A stretch of DNA of 64,000 bases, taken from the NCBI RefSeq assembly GCF_965363235.1, contig NC_134843.1, positions 52,695,535-52,759,534 of the forward strand, given 5' to 3'. A program made the translations under genes and the position numbers. Source of the stretch: Mytilus galloprovincialis. Its lineage: Eukaryota > Mollusca > Bivalvia > Mytilida > Mytilidae. Position 1 is the stretch's first letter; the number at the start of each line of letters is the position of its first letter. This document shows, piece after piece, positions 11,701 to 20,385 of the stretch. Under the pieces are notes generated by a model. That model made no database searches, was not told the origin of the DNA, and saw only the letters and a program-made list of their open reading frames with translations.

Positions 11701-14700
11701 CCACTTTAAAAAAAAATGTGTTTGATCTTTGCAAGTAATTTTTTGTGCAGTCAGTACATTGAATTAGAATTAACAGTTTTAAGCAAAGAAACAGTTTATT
11801 TTTAGAGGGATTGATAAGATAATGACTCCTGAATGGTCCAAAACAACCAAAATGGCATGTCCCTAGACCGCCTGTTTAACATTCATTCTCTAAAATATCG
11901 AAAAAAAAATGAAGAAATAAATGTTTTTTTTTACTTTACATAAGTTCTTTAATAATTCAAAAGTATGTTCAGAGCCAACATATTTTAATAAACAGCTTTC
12001 AATATGGGTTTTTTAATTTTAGAAGGTGTGTCCCTCACAAAATGTCCACTACGAAACGAAGTCATTAAAATTTGCCAATAAACAGTTTGATAAAATCAAT
12101 GTAATTTTTGTTAGCAAGAGATATAAACATTAGACGTGATGCTTTTATAACGGCAATTAAATTGTTGGTAAGAAAAATTGAGCACATCAAATGGACCAGA
12201 GTGATACCGTATTTTTGATAATGTCCACTACGAAACGGGTCAAATCTCCTTCAGTATCTGGTTTTAAAATTATGAAAAAAATATCAGTGTACAACTTGAT
12301 AAATGCTTAGATGAATATAATCAGTCTTGTTACTATTGCAATATAGGGATTGTGGGAAAAAAATAAAACATGCGAATATGTCCCTTACGAAACGGTCCCC
12401 TACGAAAAATGTATGGGAGAAAAACGTTTCGTAGTGGACACTACCACTACCATGCAGTCTTTTTTTAATCTTTTTTTTTTCAATTATATTCGTGCAAAAC
12501 AAATAACAAGGGTTAGTTTCATGTAATTTTTATTATGTTTTAATTAACATATGATAGGGTTGATGTCAACTACGAAACTTTTTGTTCACTACGAAACGGT
12601 TTTGTCCACTACGAAACGCATCAAAATGTCTACTACGTAACATGAGTTGAACCTTCATATGTGAAGTACTGTCTAATCTTTATCGATAAAAATGGTTTTC
12701 CAATTCAGAAAAAAATGATATTTTTCTAGTATTTAAAGTAAACAAACTGGAATGTCTATAGGAAACATTTAAAATTGCAAAAAAATATGTGTGTTTATAA
12801 GAAGTTTCGTAGGGGACTTTTACGAAACATTACACAAATTATGAAAATAATATCATTTTAAAGAATATTTAAGATTGCACTCTTTGTTTACAAACATGTC
12901 TGTTATAGAGGTATTCAAAATAACTCTTGAAATTAAATTTTAGACAAGTTGATTTTCCATTTTTTTAGGTCTGAAATTTACGCTTTTATTGAAAAACGCC
13001 CATCACCAAACGACAACCACTGAATTACATGCTCCTGACTTAGGTCAGGCACATACATACATAATGTGGCGGGGGAAAACATGATAGCGGGATCCAAACT
13101 CACCCCTTACCTGGGACAGTGGTATAACAGTACAACATGAGAACGAACTATACAAATCAGTTGAAAAAGGTTTAACTCATCAGATGGATAAGAATACAAG
13201 TGAACGTGGCTGGGTACTTGTAAAATACCAACAACAAAAAGACATTATCTGAGAGTACTCGCAGTTACCAGCTAGTTCAAAGCCACTAACAACTGATAAA
13301 AAATTCATGCATCTAAGACTAAATTATAAATCCTTACACCTCCAACATCCAATGGATTTACTGTAAAGACGTCATAGACAGTCAGAGAAAAACATGACCT
13401 TGTGCAATGCCAAGATATTGAATGTTTATAAGTGTCTATATAAGATGATTAAAGAACTTTTGTGCTACATGTTTATATACTGATATAACCTTTTGATTTA
13501 TATGTTTAATGCATGACTTGATATGTATGTTTTGTTTTATTGTTGCTCCGTCGGTTTTATACGGAAGCCGATAAGGGCCATTAAATTTCTTTTTTATGTC
13601 GTACTTACGACTTAGCATATCGTAATAACGAAATCACTATGTCGTAATTTCGACATAACATGTCGTTATTACGAAATCGCTATGTCGTAATTACGACATC
13701 ACTATGTTTTAATAACGACATCGATCGCTATATATATATCAAAGAATATGTATCATGATTGCAAAGAGATTAAATGACACATAAAATCAAATTAACAGCT
13801 ATAGGTCATCATAATGCCTTCAATAATGAAAAAAGCCCCCGAATAGTCAGCTATAAAAGAGGGATGAAAGATATAAGAGGGAGAGTCCCCGAAATGACAG
13901 ATGTTTAACAATTTAATTCAAACGAGAAAAATATCGGTTTAAATAATTTAAAGACCGAAAACAAATATGTAACACAACAACAAACGACAACCACTGAATT
14001 CCAGACTTCTGACCTCTATGTGAAAATAACAACAACCTTATAGTTTAACTTTTTACTTTTTGAAGAGATAGGGAATTCAAAATGGTCGTCAATAAAGGCA
14101 ACGTTTGTAACGAAAACAAATTCATCTTTTCTTTTTTTTTTGGAGAATAATGAACACTATAAGCAATTAAGCTTAATTAAAGTTATTTACTTGCACCTCA
14201 AGGCTTGCACATAAGAGAAATTTATTTTATAATCAAGTCAAATGAGACCCAGTTGAATAGGGGAGCAATTCAAGCTCATTGGAGCCTCTAATTATGTATG
14301 GCATGTACAGATTTTTGTAAATAATGAAGTCCTCCATTTCCATTGCAGGTTCTGAATAAGACGAATTTAAAGCTTTTCCCAAAGAATACTAATAAGTTAA
14401 GCTTTGGACTCATAGTGCTCAGACCCACAGACCTCTGTACCTTCAATTGTACACAATTGAATCTTAATGTACTACTGAGACTTGTTGCAAATTATAACTG
14501 CATTGCTATTGTTGGTTTTTAATGAGATTCTTCAAGCGTCCTCCCCATTGAAGCCTTATTAAAACTTTGAACCCCAAGTTCTTTTAACCACTGTTCCCCA
14601 GGACAAATATACCTACAAACTTGGGGAGAAGGTTTGGATCCCGCTAACAAGTTCAATCCCGCCACATTCTTTATGAATGTGTCTTTCCCAAGTCTTTAAC

Positions 14701-16840
14701 TCAGTGGTTGTCTTTTGTTGATGTGTAACATATTTGTTAATTGTTTAGTTTTGTACATAAAATAGGCCGTTAGTTTTTCTCGTTTGAATTGTGTTTCATT
14801 TGTCATTTCGGGGCCTTTTATAGCTGATTATGCGGTATCGGTTGTGATCATTGTTGAAGGCCGTATGGTGACCTATAATTGTCAATGTCTGTGTCATTTG
14901 GTTTTTTTGTTGAGATATGTCCCGTTGGAAATCATACCACATCTTCTTTTTTTTGTATTTTCTCCTCATTATATAACGATCATCCATTCTCTAAGATTGG
15001 TTCAATATGGCCTGATAGTTCTTATATATAAAGAAGATTTTCAAAGCTTTTTCCATTGGAGCCTGTGTTAAACTTTGGACCCCTAATACTCGAGCCTAAT
15101 GGATCCCCTGACCTTCGCCTAGCACCCTAGGAAATTGTGTCTAGTACCCGAAGTGGTATGCAAGCGATTGCTATCGCTTGTTGTCCGTCGTCGTCTGTCG
15201 TAAGTGTATTTTTAAATCTCCTTTGAAACTACTGTGCAAAATTCTTTCAAAGGTAGTTTGATTTTTTTCGTATAGAATGCTTCCTTTATAAAAGGCGTGC
15301 GTCGATTTTTGACCCCTTAAAAGCACAGCCGCTGTTACTAACTTGAAAAATAGGATATAATGGGCACTCATTAGTTTTTTTGAAAATATTTTGAAAACCG
15401 TTACATTAATCCCAAAACTGTCGAGGGTTCATCATGACAAAAATTTAGTTTAGTTTAAACATATTTAATTATAGTGGATTGGGAAACAAGTTTTGCAACT
15501 TATATTAATCCCTTTCCACTTAGCGGGTGCGAGTGTGGCCTTGTAGCGGCATTACAAAAATGGACCTATGTCGAAAATATAAGAATAATCAGTTGAAACC
15601 ATATCCGAGTTGTGTCCTCTAAAACATTTTTTTGGGTTGCTACATGTATTTGTCATCACTTGGCGTCCGTCGATTATGACCGGCAACCAACAATATGGAG
15701 ACTGATACTTAGTAAATGCAATACTAGTAGAATAAATAGAAATAAAAGTAAACGGTAACCACAGACGATGACGGACGACAAGCAAAATTGCAAAATTACA
15801 CATTTCCCATCTAGTACTAAACACATCTTCTTGCTACATACATGCCAAATATAATAGAGGCTCCAAGGAGCCTGAATTGATCACCATTTATATGGTCCTA
15901 ATCGACTTGATTATGAAATAAAGTTATATCATGTGCAGACATACAATGTATAGCGTAACTAACTTTAATATCAATCAAGTTTGATTGAATTCAGAGTTTA
16001 TCATTCTCAAAAAGAAAATGAATATGTTTACAATAGGGTTTTGATACAAACTTTGTCCTCACTGGCGGCCATATTTAACTTCGGATCATATCAAACGCAA
16101 CACCTCTTTTTAAAGCCATCGGATACTAGGTACACAATGTATGTTTATACTAAGTTTAAACTCAGTCATTTTAGTGTTCTTGAGAAGAATAATTTGAAAA
16201 TTTTTAAGGTCCCTTGGCGCTCATGTGTTTTAGCCAATTTGAAACTACTTGAATAGGACCTTATAGTGCACACGTATATCAAGTTTAATTCAATTTTGAT
16301 AATTGGTTCTTAAAATAAAGATGAAAATGTTGTTTCCCATATTGTTTCAATGCTCAGAAAGTAACAAGACTAAGGCTGTTATAATGATATATCGATGTCG
16401 TTATTTCGACATAACATGTCGTTATTACGACATAGCGATGTCGTAATTTCCACATAATATATCGTTACAACGACATTATGATGTCGTATCTACGACATGT
16501 TATGTCGAAATAACGACATAGCGATGTCGAAATTACGACATAGTGATGTCGTAATAACGAAATGTTATGTCCGACATAATTTTTTTTAATGTCCCTTATC
16601 GGCTTCCGTAGTTTTAAAAGCTTTCCATAGATTATGTTTATACTTGTATTGCATATATACCGACTCTAAGTTAAACTTTATGTGTTATGGCTTTATGTCT
16701 ATCACTGGAATTGAAAATATAGAGAAAAACACAAGCGTATACGTACCTATACCGGCTTTTTTCGAGAGCCAATATAATGTCCCACTACCAACTCCACCAC
16801 AGCCGACAACAATGTACTCAAAGTACCTTCTGCCGTCCAT
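2665..16840 (-). CDS. PIPOX-like: Peroxisomal sarcosine / L-pipecolate oxidase-like gene, nine exons
   Basis: FAD-dependent amine oxidase of the monomeric sarcosine oxidase/PIPOX family, which oxidises N-methylated or cyclic amino acids with release of hydrogen peroxide. Exons on the minus strand: 16840-16747, 9015-8946, 8117-8061, 7175-7044, 6496-6283, 4877-4711, 4333-4147, 3712-3579, 2758-2665. All introns have GT-AG ends and every phase matches. The total is 1149 nt, 382 aa, close to the roughly 390 aa of vertebrate PIPOX. The dinucleotide-binding motif GCGGVGS is at residues 13-19, acidic end LGLE near 37, HSRIIRLAYHD at the exon 2-3 join, TAGAW in exon 6, and TCLYTMTPD near 317-325 with C318 at the position of the cysteine that binds FAD covalently. 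Oddities: the usual GHGFK motif reads GHAFK, and the C-terminus (KYKYI) is not a classical peroxisomal PTS1. Intron 1 (7.7 kb) is filled with transposons. The exact substrate cannot be told from sequence. Confidence 0.9.
3105..3202 (+). repeat. Retroelement 3' tail fragment
   Basis: 'ttggtgaccttctgctgttg' through 'cccatttccattctcaattt' followed by a short TA run. The same tail ends the copy at 51.07-51.73 kb, and inverted copies are at 26.16-26.30 and 58.14-58.33 kb. It sits in the last intron of the oxidase gene. Confidence 0.65.
3579..3712 (-). CDS. PIPOX-like: Oxidase-like gene, exon 8 (covalent-flavin Cys)
   Basis: Acceptor 'aatatttttag', donor GTACGT. Encodes SLGPIMYTKTCLYTMTPD with the expected FAD-linking Cys, then NVIVCCGAGHAFK. 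A second possible acceptor 7 bp downstream would break the frame, which fixes the choice. Confidence 0.85.
4005..4070 (-). repeat. Fragment of 'aagatgtggtatg' repeat
   Basis: Reverse complement of the abundant repeat starting 'aagaagatgtg' (fragment reads 'gagttgtctcattggcaat' on +). Other copies are at 11.44, 13.75, 14.6, 26.04, 26.77, 32.5, 43.1, 47.6 and 49.4 kb. Confidence 0.55.
4147..4333 (-). CDS. PIPOX-like: Oxidase-like gene, exon 7
   Basis: Acceptor 'atttattttaag', donor GTAATA. Encodes YPIWIYHSSKYDFYGMPMHG and then SKIGIDAGG, the substrate-side sheet of the family (FYG.P, K.G.H/D). Confidence 0.85.
4711..4877 (-). CDS. PIPOX-like: Oxidase-like gene, exon 6
   Basis: Acceptor 'ttatcctttccag', donor GTAGGT. 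Encodes VHTPKGIFQCRRLIVTAGAW and the following QEQVTYF strand, the usual second FAD-contact block (TAGAW). Confidence 0.85.
4878..6282. other. Oxidase intron 5, AT-rich
   Basis: No coding signal. From about 5110 to 6010 there is an AT-rich stretch with long T runs ('gggggctcgcgggactaaat' at 5126 and 'ttactgttgcctttattt' at 5958) that looks like an old interspersed repeat, since the last motif also ends the retroelement tail near 24.22 kb. Confidence 0.5.
6283..6496 (-). CDS. PIPOX-like: Oxidase-like gene, exon 5
   Basis: Acceptor 'ttttgtcag', donor GTATGT. Encodes FERLTGSQLRAKFPQFEI and a segment with GLVDAALA and a helix leading to NGRVL. The exon ends in phase 0. Confidence 0.85.
6597..6842 (-). 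mobile_element. tRNA-derived SINE
   Basis: Read on the minus strand, it opens with a tRNA-like head: A-box-like 'ggatggccgagtttaag' and B-box 'gagttcgaatcctgc' about 55 bp apart, as in a tRNA with a long variable arm. A body containing 'cttcctccaccaaaataaac' and 'gaaagtggtgttaaactcc' follows, resembling the conserved tail I recall from bivalve SINEs. The tRNA part is degenerate, so it is not a functional tRNA gene. It lies in intron 4 of the oxidase. Confidence 0.7.
7044..7175 (-). CDS. PIPOX-like: Oxidase-like gene, exon 4
   Basis: Acceptor 'ttaatttacaaag', donor GTATTT. Encodes WETVEKESGLQLVYNTGGVQ followed by an acidic helix, matching the 'W..LE.ESG..L...TGG' block of sarcosine oxidases. 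Confidence 0.85.
7225..8060. other. Oxidase intron 3, low complexity
   Basis: No coding signal. Purine-rich (around 7440-7500) and A-rich stretches alternate with C runs near 7880 and 7955. Confidence 0.5.
8061..8117 (-). CDS. PIPOX-like: Oxidase-like gene, exon 3
   Basis: 57 nt between acceptor 'cttacag' and donor GTAAGT, encoding RLAYHDNRYTKLTPDSYK. Conserved in the family (RLAY..D..Y). A decayed copy of this exon is at 29558-29612. Confidence 0.85.
8288..8560 (+). repeat. Polypyrimidine array (CTCCTTTCTCCC units)
   Basis: Degenerate tandem repeat of about 11-14 bp units of the type 'ctcctttctcccac'. It is almost purely pyrimidine on + apart from an AT-rich island at 8347-8430. It lies in intron 2 of the oxidase. 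The open frame through it is an artefact of composition. Confidence 0.8.
8946..9015 (-). CDS. PIPOX-like: Oxidase-like gene, exon 2
   Basis: Follows acceptor 'attttaacag' and ends before GTAAAT. Encodes VLGLEQFELGHHNGGSQDHS and the Arg-Ile after it, the strand ending with the ribose-binding Glu and the HSR motif of this family. The 2-base remainder AT joins A of exon 3 to give Ile. Confidence 0.85.
9030..10220 (+). mobile_element. 5'-truncated reverse-transcriptase element (3' coding end and UTR)
   Basis: Encodes in two frames the C-terminal part of a reverse transcriptase I recall from mollusc and cnidarian retroelements: FGDYFERIYPIELAIKDTTD at 9040-9100, then after a frameshift SNIPAAPAYGVYISQLIRYS and LTRKLLKQEFQMVKLKSSLL near 9200-9400. 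The clade (possibly Penelope- or DIRS-like) is not certain. A long 3' UTR follows, whose parts recur at 19960-20385, 32790-32960 and 51070-51735. The element sits in oxidase intron 1, sense opposite to the gene, and is cut off at both ends. Confidence 0.75.
10221..11440. other. Oxidase intron 1, duplicated and repeat sequence
   Basis: No coding signal. 10375-10425 ('gtcattaacagtcagagaa') recurs at 13365-13415. 10940-11120 is the counterpart of 30330-30480, part of the ancient duplication described there. Confidence 0.5.
11441..13260 (+). repeat. 'aagatgtggtatg' interspersed repeat, split by an insertion
   Basis: First part 11441-11663 ('aagaagatgtgatatgattg', 'caacaatgagccatccca', 'caattcaaacgagagaacta'). 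It resumes at 13002 with 'aaacgacaaccactgaatta' and runs to about 13260 ('aatcagttgaaaaaggttta'). Partial copies that lack the insertion (13750-14035 and the inverse at 14620-14955) show the two parts are normally contiguous. Confidence 0.75.
11664..13001 (+). mobile_element. 1.34 kb terminal-inverted-repeat element with TACGAAAC motifs
   Basis: Bounded by inverted repeats: GGGCGTTTTTCAATAAAAAC at 11664 and, on the other strand, GGGCGTTTTTCAATAAAAGC ending at 13001 (one mismatch in about 22 bp). It interrupts the repeat at 11441-13260, so the empty site is inferable. There is no transposase frame, so it would be non-autonomous. The interior holds about nine TACGAAAC motifs, mostly as 'gtccactacgaaacg', seven on + and two on - (near 12424 and 12805). 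The target duplication is unclear (ATAA left, ATCA right). Confidence 0.75.
13590..13735. repeat. Palindromic tandem array, left end
   Basis: About seven units of 'atgtcgtaa(t/a)tacgac' type in alternating orientation. Each unit can fold on itself, and the array is inverted relative to 16390-16580. Confidence 0.8.
13741..14035 (+). repeat. 'aagatgtggtatg' repeat copy
   Basis: Contains 'atgattgcaaagagatt', 'aacagctataggtcatc', 'gtccccgaaatgaca' and 'aaacgacaaccactgaatt', in the same order as the copy at 11441-13020. Confidence 0.65.
14620..14960 (-). repeat. 'aagatgtggtatg' repeat copy, inverted
   Basis: Reverse-strand copy ending at 'ataccacatcttctttttt' near 14955. It contains 'aggccgttagtttttctcg' and 'catttcggggcctttta'. 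With 13741-14035 it forms a large imperfect inverted pair inside the 13560-16610 element. Confidence 0.7.
15140..15880. repeat. Fragments of Helentron-like repeats
   Basis: 'caagcgattgctatcgcttg' (15161) is a hairpin, followed by 'ttgtccgtcgtcgtctgtcg'. An inverted counterpart ('gacgatgacggacgacaagc') is at 15764. 'cacttggcgtccgtcg' at 15656 and the hairpin 'aggctccaaggagcct' at 15857 match the start and the inverted end of the element at 52113-55298. Confidence 0.5.
16390..16580. repeat. Palindromic tandem array, right end
   Basis: About nine units of the same 'tatgtcgaaataacgacat' family, ending close to the right terminus of the 13560-16610 element. Confidence 0.8.
16747..16840 (-). CDS. 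PIPOX-like: Oxidase-like gene, exon 1 (start codon, FAD-binding loop)
   Basis: Begins with ATG at 16840 (reading MDGRRYFEYIVVGCGG) and ends at donor GTACGT. It has 31 codons plus one base. The base left over joins exon 2 to form GAT (Asp). Contains the Rossmann glycine loop. The right end of the 13560-16610 element lies only 136 bp downstream in intron 1. Confidence 0.85.
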
Positions 16841-16855
16841 AATGTTGTTTCTATA

Positions 16856-17955
16856 ATTTACTTATACAGACCTCACGAGATTAATAAACCTGACATACTT
16901 ATTTTAAGATAAAATTGTCAAGGTTAAATAAAACTATACCTGTACAAAACCATTCGTTCGTTTCAATGAATATACTGAATTATAATGAAAACACACTAGA
17001 TAAAAATAGATAATGTAGGACACCCGATTTGAATAAGTATGCACACTGTATATATTTGTTAGAAACTACTTTATTGAATTGGAAAAAATGTCTCAATGGC
17101 ACTAACTTTTCAGAATTTAAACTTTTTAAAACAAAACTTTTATTAATCCTAAACACTAAAAAAACGTAATTTTGAAGAACCTTTTTCCAAAAAAAAGTTG
17201 TTTTCGAACTGAAAATTGAAAATCATTTCATATACAGTTGGAATGAACGTCCTTTTTGACTTGAAGTACTTGCTTATCTAATATTAATTTTCATTAGTTT
17301 TTACTTCTTTTTTTTGGATGTCACAAACTTACTTATTCATGTTATTGGGTTCAATTTTTTTTTATAGCAATTAACAATTTTAACAACAGTCTGTGTTGTA
17401 AGATTTTCCGTTTTGAAAGCATTTCTGGTTTAGCACCATAATTTAATTCAAATCAAACAATTAAAATGAGAGGATTTAAAAAAAAAGAGGTGCAATTAAC
17501 CCTTTCTCTTTTAAAAGGCTTACTATTTTAACTGGGTTCGTGTTGTATATAGTTTTGTAAGGACTTATCTGTCCTTTCGTTATCTTTCTCTTTGAATTAA
17601 AAGTTTTGAATATCACATTGGCATCTTGACCATTTACATGATCAAAATAACATCTGAACCCTCACTCTTGATATTAAAGTGTTTGTTGATCAAACCTTGA
17701 CGTGGACACTTCTGTATTTGTTGTATCGTTTATTTAAAGTTCAACTTGGTAATAATTAGAATATGTAGAATAACACAGAAGTTGTTCACTTTGTGTTATT
17801 GAATTGGAGGTTCACCATCTTTGAATAAACAGAGATATATTTTAATGAGACAGCAGACCCACAATAGAAAACTGACATCCTAGGGTAAATAATTGACAGG
17901 CGGCTATATAATGTAACGCTTAAAATTGCCTTAAATATGTAGAAAAACGTGAATC
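16856..17955. other. Upstream region of the oxidase gene
   Basis: AT-rich, with no coding signal on either strand. It should contain the oxidase promoter (minus strand, start at 16840), but no TATA or initiator element stands out. Confidence 0.45.
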
Positions 17956-17956
17956 T

Positions 17957-19041
17957 AAAGCCCTGGTCACAACTAACCCACGACACATCTATGCAGCGCC
18001 ATGACATGAACATTGTTCAAATCGTGGGTCATTTGTAATCGTCGTTCGACAGTCGCACGATACTTTGAGCATCGTGGCGCTGTTGTGTGTCGAAAATTGG
18101 ACATGCACTTTTTTTGCTCTACGATTTTTTATCGTGTCACTGTCTTGTGGCTGTCGTGATAGTGTCTTACCACTGTCGTGCGACTGTCGTGCAATAAACA
18201 CATTGTCGTGGGTACCAATATAAACCATTTTAATAAAGAAAATACTTACAACTGTTTCACGACTGTCGTACTACAATCCAACGACTGTCGTAAGACACTC
18301 GTGATACAGTCGCACGATTGTCTCACGAATACCAAATTTCGTATGATGCTCGCACAACATTGATTATCTGTAGTACGACAGTGGTTTGTTCGTCGTGCAA
18401 CATATTTTTTTGTTTTATTCAGAAGGATACAATTCGGCGGGAATGAATGTTTGGAAAAACATAACGTCTGCCGTTTAAAGAGGATAACTATTCAATCAGA
18501 ACGATTACACTTGGTCCTGCTAAATAGGCGCATTGCCGGACTCCAACAAGAGCAAAATATGGCCCTGTTTGCGTTAATTTAAGCCCGTGAATAGTATAGG
18601 AACCAGCGAAACGCCCGACTTTGGTGGGTTAGGCCACAGATCGAACGGTGCATGATGTCAGGGCAGAATAGTATACACTGATGCAAGAGTTGGAGCGAGA
18701 ATCTGCCGGTGATTTCGTTGGGTTCATGAAGATCGAGCCTGGCATGTTTCAAGACAGTGGCACGACAGTGACACGACAGTAACACGCGCATTCTATGACA
18801 CGAAAACCTGAAAAATAGACCTAAAAAACTCCGACTGTCGTACGACTGTCACACGACCGACTTGCGAGTTACCTACGACAGTACAATTACAATTCTTTTT
18901 TCTCTGTCGTGTACCCATCATGGACATGTGACCACTCGAAATGTTTTTTTTTTGTTGACATATGGCACGACAGTGCCACGACAACTATTTTATATATCTT
19001 GCACGACAAAAAATCGTACGATCTGTTGTTACCGGGGCTTA
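17957..19041. mobile_element. 1.08 kb element with dispersed CTGTCGTG motifs
   Basis: Left end AAAGCCCTGGTCACAAC and inverted right end AAGCCCCGGTAACAAC (15 of 17 aligned bases). The interior has well over a dozen copies of 'ctgtcgtg', 'gactgtcgt' and their complements 'cacgacag', concentrated at 18030-18390 and 18750-19020. No transposase frame is present, so it is probably a non-autonomous DNA element. Confidence 0.6.
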
Positions 19042-19120
19042 AAGGAAACGGAAATACGGATTCCGTAATTAACTCCACAAAATTGGTCAAGAGAGTAATT
19101 GACATTACGATTTCTACAAT

Positions 19121-19216
19121 CAAACATTTATTAATCTAATTATGTACAATTTCAAACATTTATTAATCTAATTATGTACAATTTCAAACATTTATTAATC
19201 TAATTATGTATAATTT
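19121..19216 (+). repeat. 32-bp tandem repeat, three copies
   Basis: Units starting 'caaacatttattaatctaat' at 19121, 19153 and 19185, almost identical. Confidence 0.9.
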
Positions 19217-19265
19217 TCAAAAACAAAATATCTATAATGTTTTAACAGTCTCTTTTATTTGCATG

Positions 19266-19425
19266 CAGTGGCGGATCCAGAAGTTTTCATAAGCGGGGGA
19301 AAAGGGGGGGGGGGCTGACTGACCTAGGCTAAGGGAGAGGTGCCGCTCCAGTCATGCTTCAGTGATTCCTTATATAATCAACCAAATTTTCCCCACGAAA
19401 TGGGCCCCCAGATCCGCCTATTGCA
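19266..19425 (+). mobile_element. 'cagtggcggatccag' MITE
   Basis: Starts 'gcagtggcggatccagaag' and ends 'agatccgcctattg' (decayed inverse of the start). It has an internal G run, 'cttcagtgattcctt' and 'aatcaaccaaattttcc'. Related copies are at 24616-24777, 24935-25045, 27972-28105 and 29078-29233. Confidence 0.7.
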
Positions 19426-19554
19426 TGGATCATATGATTATCTCATTTAGTTTAAGTCTATTTTACAGTTGATTAACACGCATTTTGTTTATTTTTTCAA
19501 TCGGCACTACAAGTTTCTGTTATTTTTTAATTACCAGTAAGTATTAAAAAAAAA

Positions 19555-19745
19555 GGGAGAACGTATTTATCGTGGGGCAACAGATAAAAATAAATGGGGA
19601 ATGTGTCCATTGGACACAAATGCCCCGCTTGCATGTAACGTTATACATGGACAGAACTTAAGAACAGCAAAAAAAATGCTGCTACCCAAATTCGAACTTG
19701 ATTTGAATGTTGTGGCAATAAGCATTGTGTAAACGTTTCATAAAA
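19555..19745 (+). repeat. Interspersed repeat with GTGTCCATTGGACAC palindrome
   Basis: 'aaatggggaatgtgtccatt' through 'ttgcatgtaacgttata' and on to 'ttggttggggcatt'. An inverted copy with the same palindrome is at 31425-31625. The function is unknown. Confidence 0.6.
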
Positions 19746-19959
19746 GTTGGTTGGGGCATTTGGTTGGAATGGAATCGAATTATTTAACAAATTTTGTATT
19801 TGTAAAGAGGCATACTTCTAGAACGTAAACGTGACGCCACCAAAATTCCAAAACTTAATCTGTGTTTTGTTGTAGCAAGCATTATTATTAAGATTTATAG
19901 CATTTGGTTGAGGTAAAGTAATATATTTGATAGAGGGTTAACTTACTTCTTACAAGGAA

Positions 19960-20385
19960 TTCGAAGCTATTAAACCAAAAGTTCCAAATGGTGAAGTTGA
20001 AATCGTCCCTTCTTAAATTTTACGGACGCCATCTCGAGTTGGTTAATCGTTATGGTATAACGCTTCACAGATGATATCGGATATGTTCCTTATGTCGTAA
20101 CTACAATCCAATCCCTTTTTACCACGAATGTGACCTACGGAATTAGATTATTTACTGGGTTTGTAATAACATGAGCAACACGACGGGTGCTGAACCTTCC
20201 GGAGTACCTGATATTACCCCTCTTTTTGGTGGGGTTCGTGTTGCTTATTCTTTAGTTTTCTATGTTATGCCTTGAATATGTACTATTATTTGTCTGTTTG
20301 TCTTTTTATTTTTTAGCCATGGCGTTGTCAGTTTATTTTCGATCTATGAGTGTGACTGTCCCTTTGGTATCTTTCGTCCCTCTTT
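19960..20385 (+). mobile_element. Reverse-transcriptase element tail fragment
   Basis: Starts with the end of the RT frame ('gttccaaatggtgaagttga', 'ttttacggacgccat') and the 3' UTR ('taacatgagcaacacgacgg', 'tagccatggcgttgtcagt'), as in the 9.03-10.22 kb copy. It ends abruptly at 20385 against a Tc1/mariner fragment. Confidence 0.75.

Larger units (their letters stand above)
13560..16610. mobile_element. 3.05 kb inverted-repeat element with palindromic subterminal arrays
   Basis: The left end TACGGAAGCCGATAAGGG (13560) and the right end, its inverse CCCTTATCGGCTTCCGTA (to 16610), match over the first 18 bases and continue into 'ccatt/acatt'. A 6-bp direct repeat GTTTTA flanks both sides (13554-13559 and 16611-16616), as expected for a target duplication. 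Inside each end is a tandem array of near-palindromic units of the type TATGTCGTAATTACGACAT (13590-13730 and 16390-16580). The middle holds no transposase but carries other repeats (13741-14035, 14620-14955, 15140-15880). It lies in oxidase intron 1. Confidence 0.8.
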
